From: Chryseobacterium sp.
GTDB taxonomy: Bacteria > Bacteroidota > Bacteroidia > Flavobacteriales > Weeksellaceae
DNA: 5,872 bases
Assembly (NCBI GenBank): GCA_003852805.1
Contig: RDDY01000237.1
Location: 1 to 5,872 of the forward strand
Direction of reading: 5' to 3'
A program made the position numbers and the translations under genes. The notes beneath the pieces were generated by a model. It saw only the letters and a program-made list of their open reading frames with translations. It was not told where the DNA came from and made no database searches. Shown piece after piece: positions 1 to 5,128 of the stretch; within the stretch, counting starts at the first letter, position 1; each line of letters opens with the position of its first letter.

Positions 1-365
1 GAACGGTTTGTGATAGAAGCTTCCGGCTCAAGGACAAAGGTTTCCATGGTGCCGCCGGCAGTGACCGTTTTGCGTGCGGTGAATTTCTTGTAGTCAATGG
101 CTTCCACTTCCACGGTATAATTGCCGGGCGTTAGGTTCAGCGTATAGTTACCCTGCTCATCGGTCAATGCAGCATCCGACTGGAGGCGGTCTGTGGTGTT
201 GATAAAAGTAACGGAAGTATAGGCTACCGGTGCGCCCGTTCCGTCGGTCACCTTGCCTTTTACGGTTGTTTTCTGCTGTGCGAAGGCGAAAGCTGCGGCA
301 GACAGCGCGAATGTAAGGCCGAGCGTTTTTTTAACAAAGCTCTGCCTGATTTCTGTTCTGGTCAT
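1..365 (-). CDS. Exported protein with carboxypeptidase-regulatory-like domain, N-terminal part (possibly TonB-dependent receptor)
   Basis: The first 121 codons of a gene that continues past the left edge. Translation from the ATG at 365 gives a signal peptide: basic start (MTRTEIRQSFVKK), hydrophobic core to about residue 27, and an AFA cleavage site before Gln30. Residues about 34-115 look like a carboxypeptidase-regulatory-like beta-sandwich. It opens with TVKGKVTDGTGAPV, followed by the aromatic-rich pattern LTDEQGNYTLNLTPGNYTV and a strand near EAIDYKKF. In Bacteroidota this domain usually leads outer-membrane beta-barrel or TonB-dependent receptors, but also stand-alone secreted proteins. 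The part that would decide is outside the window. The start lies 4 nt after the mltG stop with no Shine-Dalgarno sequence, so co-transcription and perhaps translational coupling with mltG are likely. The domain and export calls are firm; the receptor call is inference. Confidence 0.8.
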   Translation of the reverse strand, partial: MTRTEIRQSFVKKTLGLTFALSAAAFAFAQQKTTVKGKVTDGTGAPVAYTSVTFINTTDRLQSDAALTDEQGNYTLNLTPGNYTVEVEAIDYKKFTARKTVTAGGTMETFVLEPEASITNR

Positions 366-369
366 TATG

Positions 370-1395
370 TTATTTTATCTGTTTTTCGTTGAGCCAATTC
401 TGATATTCCCGAGCGTTCTGCGCGTGTTCTTGCGGATCGTCGGTAAATTTGTGATAACCGGGCTGTCGGGGATTGGCACACATGTATATGTAGTTGTTGG
501 GTTTTGAATTCAAAACATTCTCCACAGAACGCTTTTGAACGACAGAGATGGGCCCCGGCGGGATGCCCGCGTTTCTGTATGTATTGTAGGGTGAGTCTGT
601 TTTCAGGTCTTTATAATAGACTCGCTTGATGTCTTGTCGGAAACCGCTTTGTTTTTTTACGGCATAGATCACCGTGGGGTCGCTTTGCAAGCGCATTCCC
701 TTGTGGTATCGGTTCAGATAGAGGCCGGCAATGGTTCCTTGTTCATCGGGCTTGCCGCCTGATTCTTTTTCTACGATCGACGCCAACGCATAAATCTGCG
801 GAATGGTCAAACCCAGACTGCGTGCTTTGTTTTTGTTTTCTTCGGTCCAAAAGTCGTCGTATTGTTTTTCAAAACGATCGAAGAATTGACGCGGTGTGAC
901 CGTCCAATAAAAGTTGTAGGTATCGGCGAAGAAATAAGGTTTCAAATCTTCTGCCGTCGTCAGCCCTTTCTCGCGTGCTATTTTGTCGAACTCTTTTACA
1001 AAGTCGATGGAATCTGCTTCTGTTTTTCGTGCGACTCTTCCTACCATTTGATAAACATCGTCAAAGTCACCGATGCGAAAGGTGTCGTCTGTTTGGCGGC
1101 CGCTTTTAATCATCCTGACAATGCGTCGGTTGTTATCGTTTTTCCGTATCTGGTAGCGACCGGCTTTTATGTTGTCTGCCAAATCTTTGTCTGCGGCCAC
1201 GGCCCGGAAGCTCTCGACATTCTTAAGAAAAGGCTTCAGAGAGTCCATTACGCGCGCCATGTTTGCGCCGGTCGGGATAAGGACGTACCCTTCTTTTTGC
1301 GTATTGGCCGCATAGTATTTATTGTAAAAGCGCCATCCGAAAATGCCGCCTACAATCAGAATTATAATAAAAACCGCAAGTACTGTTTTTCTCAT
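370..1395 (-). CDS. mltG: Endolytic murein transglycosylase MltG (YceG-like)
   Basis: Inner-membrane lytic transglycosylase of 341 residues, a normal length for Bacteroidota. The family cuts nascent peptidoglycan strands and so limits glycan chain length. Residues 4-21 form one membrane anchor with a very short cytoplasmic end, leaving the rest in the periplasm. Residues about 36-102 match the LysM-like subdomain (VLIPTGANMARVMDSL, then AGRYQI and a RMIKSG end). The catalytic domain follows with the family signatures ASIVEKE at 205-211, which holds the catalytic glutamate, LQSDPTVIYA at 236-245, SPYNTY at 268-273, GIPPGPI at 277-283 and YHKFTDD at 314-320. FFADTYNFYW at 155-164 replaces the commoner FPDTY-type motif. 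The ATG follows the dapF stop by a single base, so the two genes are surely one transcript. No Shine-Dalgarno sequence is seen; the upstream stretch is A-rich. Confidence 0.96.
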   Translation of the reverse strand: MRKTVLAVFIIILIVGGIFGWRFYNKYYAANTQKEGYVLIPTGANMARVMDSLKPFLKNVESFRAVAADKDLADNIKAGRYQIRKNDNNRRIVRMIKSGRQTDDTFRIGDFDDVYQMVGRVARKTEADSIDFVKEFDKIAREKGLTTAEDLKPYFFADTYNFYWTVTPRQFFDRFEKQYDDFWTEENKNKARSLGLTIPQIYALASIVEKESGGKPDEQGTIAGLYLNRYHKGMRLQSDPTVIYAVKKQSGFRQDIKRVYYKDLKTDSPYNTYRNAGIPPGPISVVQKRSVENVLNSKPNNYIYMCANPRQPGYHKFTDDPQEHAQNAREYQNWLNEKQIK

Positions 1396-1396
1396 T

Positions 1397-2173
1397 TCAA
1401 TTTTCTATGCACAGCTCTCCTTTAAAAACTCTCTCGGCAGGCCCGGCCAGCCAAATATTTGTGAAGCCGTTTTCTGTTTTCACTGCGCTGACGGATAAAC
1501 GTCCGCCACGCGTTTCAATGTCGACAGAGCTTAGACCCGTTTTGACCATGAAGGTTAAAGCGGCCGCCGTTACGCCGGTACCGCAACTGTAGGTTTCGTC
1601 TTCCACGCCGCGCTCGTACGTGCGCACAAACAATTGTCGGTCACCGGTTTGCGTCACGAAGTTGACGTTGATGCCCTCAGTGATGAAATCGTCGGAATTT
1701 CTGATTTTCCTTCCTTCCGTAAAGACATCCATATTGCGTGCAGTTTCGGTATATCTCACAAAATGCGGCGAGCCGGTGTTTAAAACGGCATCTTCTCCGC
1801 AAGTGCTGATTTGGTCTACGTCCGACATTTTCAGCTTTACCATTCCATCAATTACCTCTGCTTCATGCGGTCCGTCCACGGCCAGAAACCGTGTTTTCTC
1901 GTCAAAGATACCGAGGTGGTGCGCAAAAGCCACAGTGCATCTTCCGCCGTTGCCACACATACTGCTCTCATTGCCGTCTGCGTTGTAGTAGACCATCCTG
2001 AAGTCGTAACCTTCGTGATTTTCCAACAATATCAACCCGTCTGCACCAACACCGAAGCGCCGATGACACAGTTTCTCTATTAGTGCGGGATTCTTCGGAA
2101 ATGTTACATTTCGGTTGTCCAAGACGATAAAGTCGTTGCCTGTGCCTTGGTATTTGTAAAAAGTGAAATTCAT
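1397..2173 (-). CDS. dapF: Diaminopimelate epimerase DapF
   Basis: Cytoplasmic, cofactor-independent racemase that converts LL- to meso-diaminopimelate, the last step before lysine and the source of the cross-linking residue in peptidoglycan. From the ATG at 2173 the protein has 258 residues, usual for the family. The signatures are YQGTGNDFIVLDN at 8-20, the first active-site cysteine Cys73 in NADGNESSMCGNGGRC, GSPHFV at 134-139, and the second catalytic cysteine Cys197 in ETYSCGTGVTAAAL. Both thiols of the two-base mechanism are present, so the enzyme should be active. The frame can be extended three codons to a TTG at 2182, but the ATG begins exactly where homologues begin (MNFTFYKYQG), so I chose it. 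A terminator-like hairpin ends 7 nt upstream of the start, and mltG follows after one base. Confidence 0.97.
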   Translation of the reverse strand: MNFTFYKYQGTGNDFIVLDNRNVTFPKNPALIEKLCHRRFGVGADGLILLENHEGYDFRMVYYNADGNESSMCGNGGRCTVAFAHHLGIFDEKTRFLAVDGPHEAEVIDGMVKLKMSDVDQISTCGEDAVLNTGSPHFVRYTETARNMDVFTEGRKIRNSDDFITEGINVNFVTQTGDRQLFVRTYERGVEDETYSCGTGVTAAALTFMVKTGLSSVDIETRGGRLSVSAVKTENGFTNIWLAGPAERVFKGELCIEN

Positions 2174-2180
2174 AACAATC

Positions 2181-2203
2181 AAAAAAAGGCAGAAAACTCT
2201 GCC
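2181..2203 (-). terminator. Terminator-like hairpin directly before dapF
   Basis: Read on the minus strand this is GGCAGA, loop GTTT, TCTGCC, then seven T residues: a 6-bp perfect stem (2188-2193 with 2198-2203) and a T-tract at 2181-2187. It starts 32 nt after the stop of the small lipoprotein gene, where an intrinsic terminator for the pnuC-lipoprotein transcript would be expected. The T-tract ends only 7 nt before the dapF ATG. It must therefore be read through, or it acts as an attenuator in a dapF leader starting near 2210. On the plus strand no T-tract follows the stem. Confidence 0.65.
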
Positions 2204-2215
2204 CGGTTAGATTTG

Positions 2216-2223
2216 CAAATTTA
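2216..2223 (-). promoter_or_regulatory. dapF: Candidate dapF promoter -7 element (TAnnTTTG)
   Basis: The minus strand reads TAAATTTG, a full match to the Bacteroidota -7 consensus TAnnTTTG. It lies in the gap after the lipoprotein stop and before the hairpin that precedes dapF. Transcription from it would begin near 2210 and give a leader of about 35-40 nt that carries the hairpin. I see no good TTG-type -33 element at the expected distance, and the 8-mer is common in AT-rich DNA. The element overlaps a perfect 10-bp palindrome, ATTTGCAAAT, at 2211-2220. Confidence 0.35.
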
Positions 2224-2235
2224 TCAATATTGCAT

Positions 2236-2535
2236 TTACCTGTGGTGCTTGCGGTAGTTTTTGGCGTTCTTCTTCTTATAGTGTTCACGCTTCTTTGCCG
2301 CTTTTCTATAGTCTGCCCGGCGCTTGGCGGCACGCTGTTTTTGATAAGCACGCTGTTGCGCCTTGCGTTTTTGCATTTGCCTGTTTTGCGGATAGTGTCT
2401 GTCCGGCTTCCTGACGATGTGTCTTGAATCGCGATGTTCCGGTCGGTGATGGCGATAGTTTCCGGTGGAAGTGCCACAGGCGGCCGTGACGACGAAGAGC
2501 ATAAGCATGCCTATGAGGCGGATGAAATTGCGCAT
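2236..2535 (-). CDS. Small, extremely basic putative lipoprotein of unknown function
   Basis: The family is not recognised. The gene encodes 99 residues from the ATG at 2535. Residues 1-19 form a lipoprotein-type signal (MRNFIRLIGMLMLFVVTAA) followed by Cys20 and GTSTG, consistent with signal peptidase II processing, although Thr at -3 is not the best lipobox residue. The mature 79 residues hold about 16 Arg, 13 Lys and 8 His against 5 acidic residues. The first third is His/Arg/Pro-rich. From about residue 53 the chain is Lys/Arg/Ala/Gln-rich with spaced tyrosines (AYQ, DYR, HYK, NYR) and is probably helical. After export this tail would face the periplasm or cell surface and could bind anionic polymers such as LPS, but that is inference. 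The start lies 11 nt after the pnuC stop, so it is probably co-transcribed with pnuC. An in-frame extension upstream to 2781 overlaps pnuC and was rejected. Confidence 0.75.
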   Translation of the reverse strand: MRNFIRLIGMLMLFVVTAACGTSTGNYRHHRPEHRDSRHIVRKPDRHYPQNRQMQKRKAQQRAYQKQRAAKRRADYRKAAKKREHYKKKNAKNYRKHHR

Positions 2536-2546
2536 AGTATGGTGTT

Positions 2547-3224
2547 TTAAGAAATAAGTTCGGGTTCTTTGTGCAGTGACAGCCGCCATTCGCGGTAGCC
2601 GTAAAATGCCAGCACGGTAAAAACCGCGAATTGTACGGCGGTGATTCCTAATTCTTTGTAAATCATCATCGGGATACAAATAATGTCGCCAACGATCCAG
2701 AATATCCAGTTTTCTATTCTGCGTTTGGCCATCAACCACATCCCGGCCAAGAAGATTGCGGTGGTCAATACATCCAGCCAATTGGCCCAGTCCAAATGGT
2801 CAAGGCCGAGGTCGATGTTCTGCATCGAGAATTGATTGTCGATGAAAGGCTTAAAATAATAGACAAGCGTAACCAACAGTAAACTGACGGCAAACAGAAC
2901 GGCGGTAACCGTCCAATCTTTCCGCGTGGCGCGCTTCACCGTTACATGCACGACATCTTCTCGGTTGCCCGACCAAAGAACCCATCCGTAAATGCTCATG
3001 ATGGTGTAGTAGACATTGATAAGCATGTCGCCAAGCAAACCGAAGTTGTAGAGAATATACACATATATAGCCGTGCTGATTATGCCGGTGGGATAGACCC
3101 AAATGTTCTTCCGCGCCGAAAACCATACGCTGAGGAGACCGAAAAAAGCGCCGCAGGATTCCAATAAAATCTGGAGCAGACTATAATCTCGATACGGCTG
3201 TATCAGATAATCAAGTAGATTCAT
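2547..3224 (-). CDS. pnuC: PnuC-family vitamin transporter, probably nicotinamide riboside
   Basis: Inner-membrane facilitator of the PnuC family, whose members import nicotinamide riboside for NAD synthesis, where phosphorylation inside the cell traps it. From the ATG at 3224 it has 225 residues. The hydrophobic pattern fits the family's roughly seven helices. Motifs include Glu22 followed by a Gly-rich helix (ESCGAFFGLLSVW), SIYGWVLW at 77-84, WANWLD at 146-151, NWIFWIVGDIICIPMMIYKE at 172-191 and YGYREW at 208-213. The frame extends 31 codons to a TTG at 3317, but that extension is charged, non-conserved in character and lies in the promoter gap. MNLLDYLIQ starts about 20 residues before the first helix, as in homologues. 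A thiamine-specific relative (PnuT) cannot be excluded by sequence alone, but no thiamine genes or TPP riboswitch are seen nearby. The lipoprotein gene follows after 11 nt. Confidence 0.9.
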   Translation of the reverse strand: MNLLDYLIQPYRDYSLLQILLESCGAFFGLLSVWFSARKNIWVYPTGIISTAIYVYILYNFGLLGDMLINVYYTIMSIYGWVLWSGNREDVVHVTVKRATRKDWTVTAVLFAVSLLLVTLVYYFKPFIDNQFSMQNIDLGLDHLDWANWLDVLTTAIFLAGMWLMAKRRIENWIFWIVGDIICIPMMIYKELGITAVQFAVFTVLAFYGYREWRLSLHKEPELIS

Positions 3225-3229
3225 GCGGT

Positions 3230-3237
3230 CAAAAATA
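3230..3237 (-). promoter_or_regulatory. pnuC: Candidate pnuC promoter -7 element (TAnnTTTG)
   Basis: The minus strand reads TATTTTTG, an exact match to the Bacteroidota -7 consensus, ending 5 nt before the pnuC ATG. If used, the transcript would begin at or next to the start codon, giving an almost leaderless mRNA. The expected -33 area (around 3259) offers only a poor match, so an upstream promoter is equally possible. Confidence 0.3.
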
Positions 3238-3258
3238 CGTTTTTCCGCGTGGCTTGCA

Positions 3259-3287
3259 GTTGCCTCTCTGAAATATTGACCGGCAAC
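3259..3287. repeat. Inverted repeat GTTGCC-N17-GGCAAC
   Basis: A perfect 6-bp inverted repeat, GTTGCC at 3259-3264 and GGCAAC at 3282-3287, with a 17-nt spacer, lies 35-63 nt upstream of the pnuC start. It could be a spaced operator or, if transcribed, a weak stem-loop in the pnuC leader. No known NAD-regulator site was recognised in it. Confidence 0.35.
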
Positions 3288-3393
3288 ATAATCAAGGATA
3301 TGCAAATGCAATCGCAAAGCTTCGGAAATAAAAATCAGAGAAAAGTGTTAAGGATTGTTAGATTTTTATATTTTCGTAAATCTTTAAAAATTG

Positions 3394-3400
3394 AAAGGAA
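3394..3400 (+). promoter_or_regulatory. Shine-Dalgarno-like AAAGGAA before the permease
   Basis: AAAGGAA lies 6 nt before the ATG at 3407. It is the only clear purine-rich ribosome-binding-like site among the gene starts here, and it supports this start over later in-frame methionines. Bacteroidota generally rely little on such pairing, so its effect may be small. Confidence 0.45.
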
Positions 3401-3406
3401 CTTAGT

Positions 3407-5083
3407 ATGTCAAACATTTGGAAGACAAAGTCCATCGAAAGTCTGGTGGCGGAGTCGGAATCCGGAGAAGGATTGAAGAAAACTCTATCTACGGGATCGC
3501 TCATTGCATTGGGTATCGGTGCAATCATCGGTGCCGGTTTATTCTCCATCACCGGGATGGCGGCTGCCAATTATGCCGGCCCCGGAATTATGATTTCATT
3601 TATTATCGCGGCAATAGGCTGCGGCTTCGCGGGATTGTGTTATGCCGAGTTCGCCTCCATGATTCCGGTGGCAGGCAGTGCATACACTTATTCTTATGCC
3701 ACCATGGGCGAGTTCATTGCGTGGATCATCGGGTGGGATCTGGTGTTGGAATATGCCGTCGGTTCTGCCACGGTGGCCAGCAGCTGGTCGGGATATTTGG
3801 GCAAGCTATTCAGTTCTTACGGTGTTGCCTTGCCCGAAGCATTGATGGTTACTCCGTTTGATCTGACCTCTGCCGGAGTACCGGGAATTATCAACCTACC
3901 CGCCGTATTTATCGTTATGGTAATGTCTCTCGTTTTGATCAAAGGTACCAGCGAGTCGGCACTTGTCAACACCATCATCGTGATCATGAAGGTGGCCATT
4001 GTGATAGTCTTCATCGTGGTCGGGTTCAAGTATGTAAAGCCCGAAAATCTCACACCGTTGATTCCGGAAAACGAGGGCTCTTTCGGTAAGTTTGGCTGGA
4101 CGGGCGTTGTCAGGGCCGCCGCCGTGGTCTTCTTTGCTTATATAGGTTTTGACGCAGTGTCCACGGCCGCGCAAGAAACCAAGAACCCCAAGAAATCGAT
4201 GCCCATCGGTATCATGGGATCGCTGTTGATCTGTACCGTTCTTTACATCGCCTTTGCTTACGTTATGGTAGGTGTCGTTCATTATTCGGCTTTTGGCGAA
4301 GGCGGCGGCGGTGATCACTTGGCACCTGTGGCTATTGCTATCGAAAATATGGGACGAGTGATAAATGGTGAGGTAGTCCCTGCCTATCCGTGGCTAAACA
4401 CCACCATCATCCTCGCTATTCTTTTGGGTTATGCGTCGGTAATCTTGGTAATGTTGATGGGCCAGAGCCGCGTATTTTATTCCATGAGTAAGGACGGACT
4501 GTTGCCAAAGGTTTTCTCACGAGTACATAATAAATACCGCACGCCATTTAAATCGAACATCTTCTTCATGGTCTTCGTGAGCTTGTTCGCGGCTTTCGTT
4601 CCGGGAAGAGTGGTGGGAGAGATGACAAGTATCGGTACGCTCTTCGCGTTTATCCTGGTTTGTGTTGGTGTATTGGTAATGCGCAAGACCCAACCGAACG
4701 CCCCGCGGGCTTTCCGTACTCCGCTGGTGCCATTGGTTCCGGTCTTAGGGATTCTTACGTGTTTCGGGATGATGGCTTTCCTTCCGTTCGATACTTGGAT
4801 TCGTTTGGTTGCGTGGATGATGATCGGCTTGGATATTTATCTGTACCGCGGCATCCACAGCAGTGAAATGAATGTCATCAACCCGACCGACAACACCAAG
4901 AGCTACCGCATTACTGCTATCAGCGGATTGTTGCTCACAGCGGTTCTGATTGTGCTTACGGCGCTTCATCACATCAATATGCCCGAAGGCAGCAATGACG
5001 ACGGTCTTATCATTTTCTCCATCATAATGATAATCATCCATCTCGGCTTCTACGGTTACTATTGGCTGAAAAACAAAAAGTAA
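3407..5083 (+). CDS. APC-superfamily amino acid permease, cationic amino acid transporter (CAT) type
   Basis: Inner-membrane secondary amino acid transporter of 558 residues. The signatures are IGAIIGAGLF at 37-46 (the unwound helix 1 substrate site), YAEFASMIPVAGSAYTYSY at 79-97, GEFIAWIIGWDLVLEYAVG at 101-119, FFAYIGFDAVSTAAQETKNP at 242-261, and GQSRVFYSMSKDGLLP at 352-367. These match the CAT subfamily closely. By hydropathy about 14 helices can be placed. The last two (about 503-522 and 532-553) lie beyond the 12-helix core, as in CAT proteins. A Gly-rich external loop, FGEGGGGDH, lies at 296-304. Substrate (arginine/lysine or another amino acid) cannot be set from sequence. It stands alone between a divergent promoter gap and its own terminator, so it is probably monocistronic. 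The start is supported by AAAGGAA 6 nt upstream. Confidence 0.95.
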   Translation: MSNIWKTKSIESLVAESESGEGLKKTLSTGSLIALGIGAIIGAGLFSITGMAAANYAGPGIMISFIIAAIGCGFAGLCYAEFASMIPVAGSAYTYSYATMGEFIAWIIGWDLVLEYAVGSATVASSWSGYLGKLFSSYGVALPEALMVTPFDLTSAGVPGIINLPAVFIVMVMSLVLIKGTSESALVNTIIVIMKVAIVIVFIVVGFKYVKPENLTPLIPENEGSFGKFGWTGVVRAAAVVFFAYIGFDAVSTAAQETKNPKKSMPIGIMGSLLICTVLYIAFAYVMVGVVHYSAFGEGGGGDHLAPVAIAIENMGRVINGEVVPAYPWLNTTIILAILLGYASVILVMLMGQSRVFYSMSKDGLLPKVFSRVHNKYRTPFKSNIFFMVFVSLFAAFVPGRVVGEMTSIGTLFAFILVCVGVLVMRKTQPNAPRAFRTPLVPLVPVLGILTCFGMMAFLPFDTWIRLVAWMMIGLDIYLYRGIHSSEMNVINPTDNTKSYRITAISGLLLTAVLIVLTALHHINMPEGSNDDGLIIFSIIMIIIHLGFYGYYWLKNKK

Positions 5084-5089
5084 AAACAG

Positions 5090-5111
5090 TCCCGCTTCGG
5101 CGGGATTTTTT
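5090..5111 (+). terminator. Rho-independent terminator after the permease gene
   Basis: TCCCGC, loop TTCG, GCGGGA, then six T residues. The 6-bp stem is closed by a C-G pair on a very stable UUCG tetraloop and begins 7 nt after the permease stop. This is a textbook intrinsic terminator on the plus strand. The next gene starts only 17 nt after the T-tract. Confidence 0.92.
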
Positions 5112-5128
5112 GTAAAAAAATACCGGAT

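Larger units (their letters stand above)
3225..3406. promoter_or_regulatory. Divergent intergenic region between pnuC and the amino acid permease
   Basis: This 182-bp gap must hold the promoters for both directions and has no credible coding frame. It contains an inverted repeat (3259-3287), a row of three related hexamers (tGCAAA, tGCAAT, cGCAAA at 3301-3318), and an AT-rich stretch before the permease. Candidate plus-strand -7 elements are TAgaTTTT at 3359-3366 and TAtaTTTT at 3367-3374, each one base off TAnnTTTG, and neither has a convincing -33 partner. ATTTTTA at 3362-3368 can pair with TAAAAAT at 3385-3391, but in such AT-rich DNA this may be chance. No riboswitch fold was recognised. 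Confidence 0.6.

Noticed and set aside
862..1425. Open plus-strand frame of 187 codons
   Set aside because: It lies opposite mltG, is Cys/Phe/Val-rich without domain signatures, and mltG is beyond doubt.
2174..2182. TTG start three codons upstream for dapF
   Set aside because: The codon is rare as a start, it abuts the T-tract of the hairpin, and the ATG matches the usual family N-terminus.
1968..2477. Minus-strand frame of 169 codons crossing the lipoprotein gene and the dapF start
   Set aside because: Out of frame with both genes, it runs through the hairpin and the dapF N-terminus. Its later part is a frameshifted shadow of DapF.
2536..2781. Upstream in-frame extension of the lipoprotein gene (82 more codons)
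   Set aside because: It would overlap the 3' part of pnuC in another frame and bury a good lipoprotein signal in the middle of the protein.
3225..3317. TTG start 31 codons upstream for pnuC
   Set aside because: The added residues are polar and unlike PnuC N-termini, and would place coding sequence over the promoter gap.
3225..3406. TPP or NAD-type riboswitch before pnuC
   Set aside because: I could not find the conserved TPP core blocks or a pnuC-motif-like fold; only a simple inverted repeat is present. A covariance-model search would settle it.
3249..3476. Plus-strand frame of 75 codons in the divergent gap
   Set aside because: It overlaps the start of the permease in another frame, has no signal or domain features, and contains the permease's ribosome-binding-like site.
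4300..4315. Gly-rich run (GEGGGG) in the permease as a possible insertion or repeat expansion
   Set aside because: It falls in an external loop between helices 7 and 8, where CAT-type permeases vary; the frame and flanking motifs are intact.
4745..5041. Minus-strand frame of 98 codons under the permease 3' end
   Set aside because: Antisense shadow of a well-supported gene, with no start context or recognisable domain.
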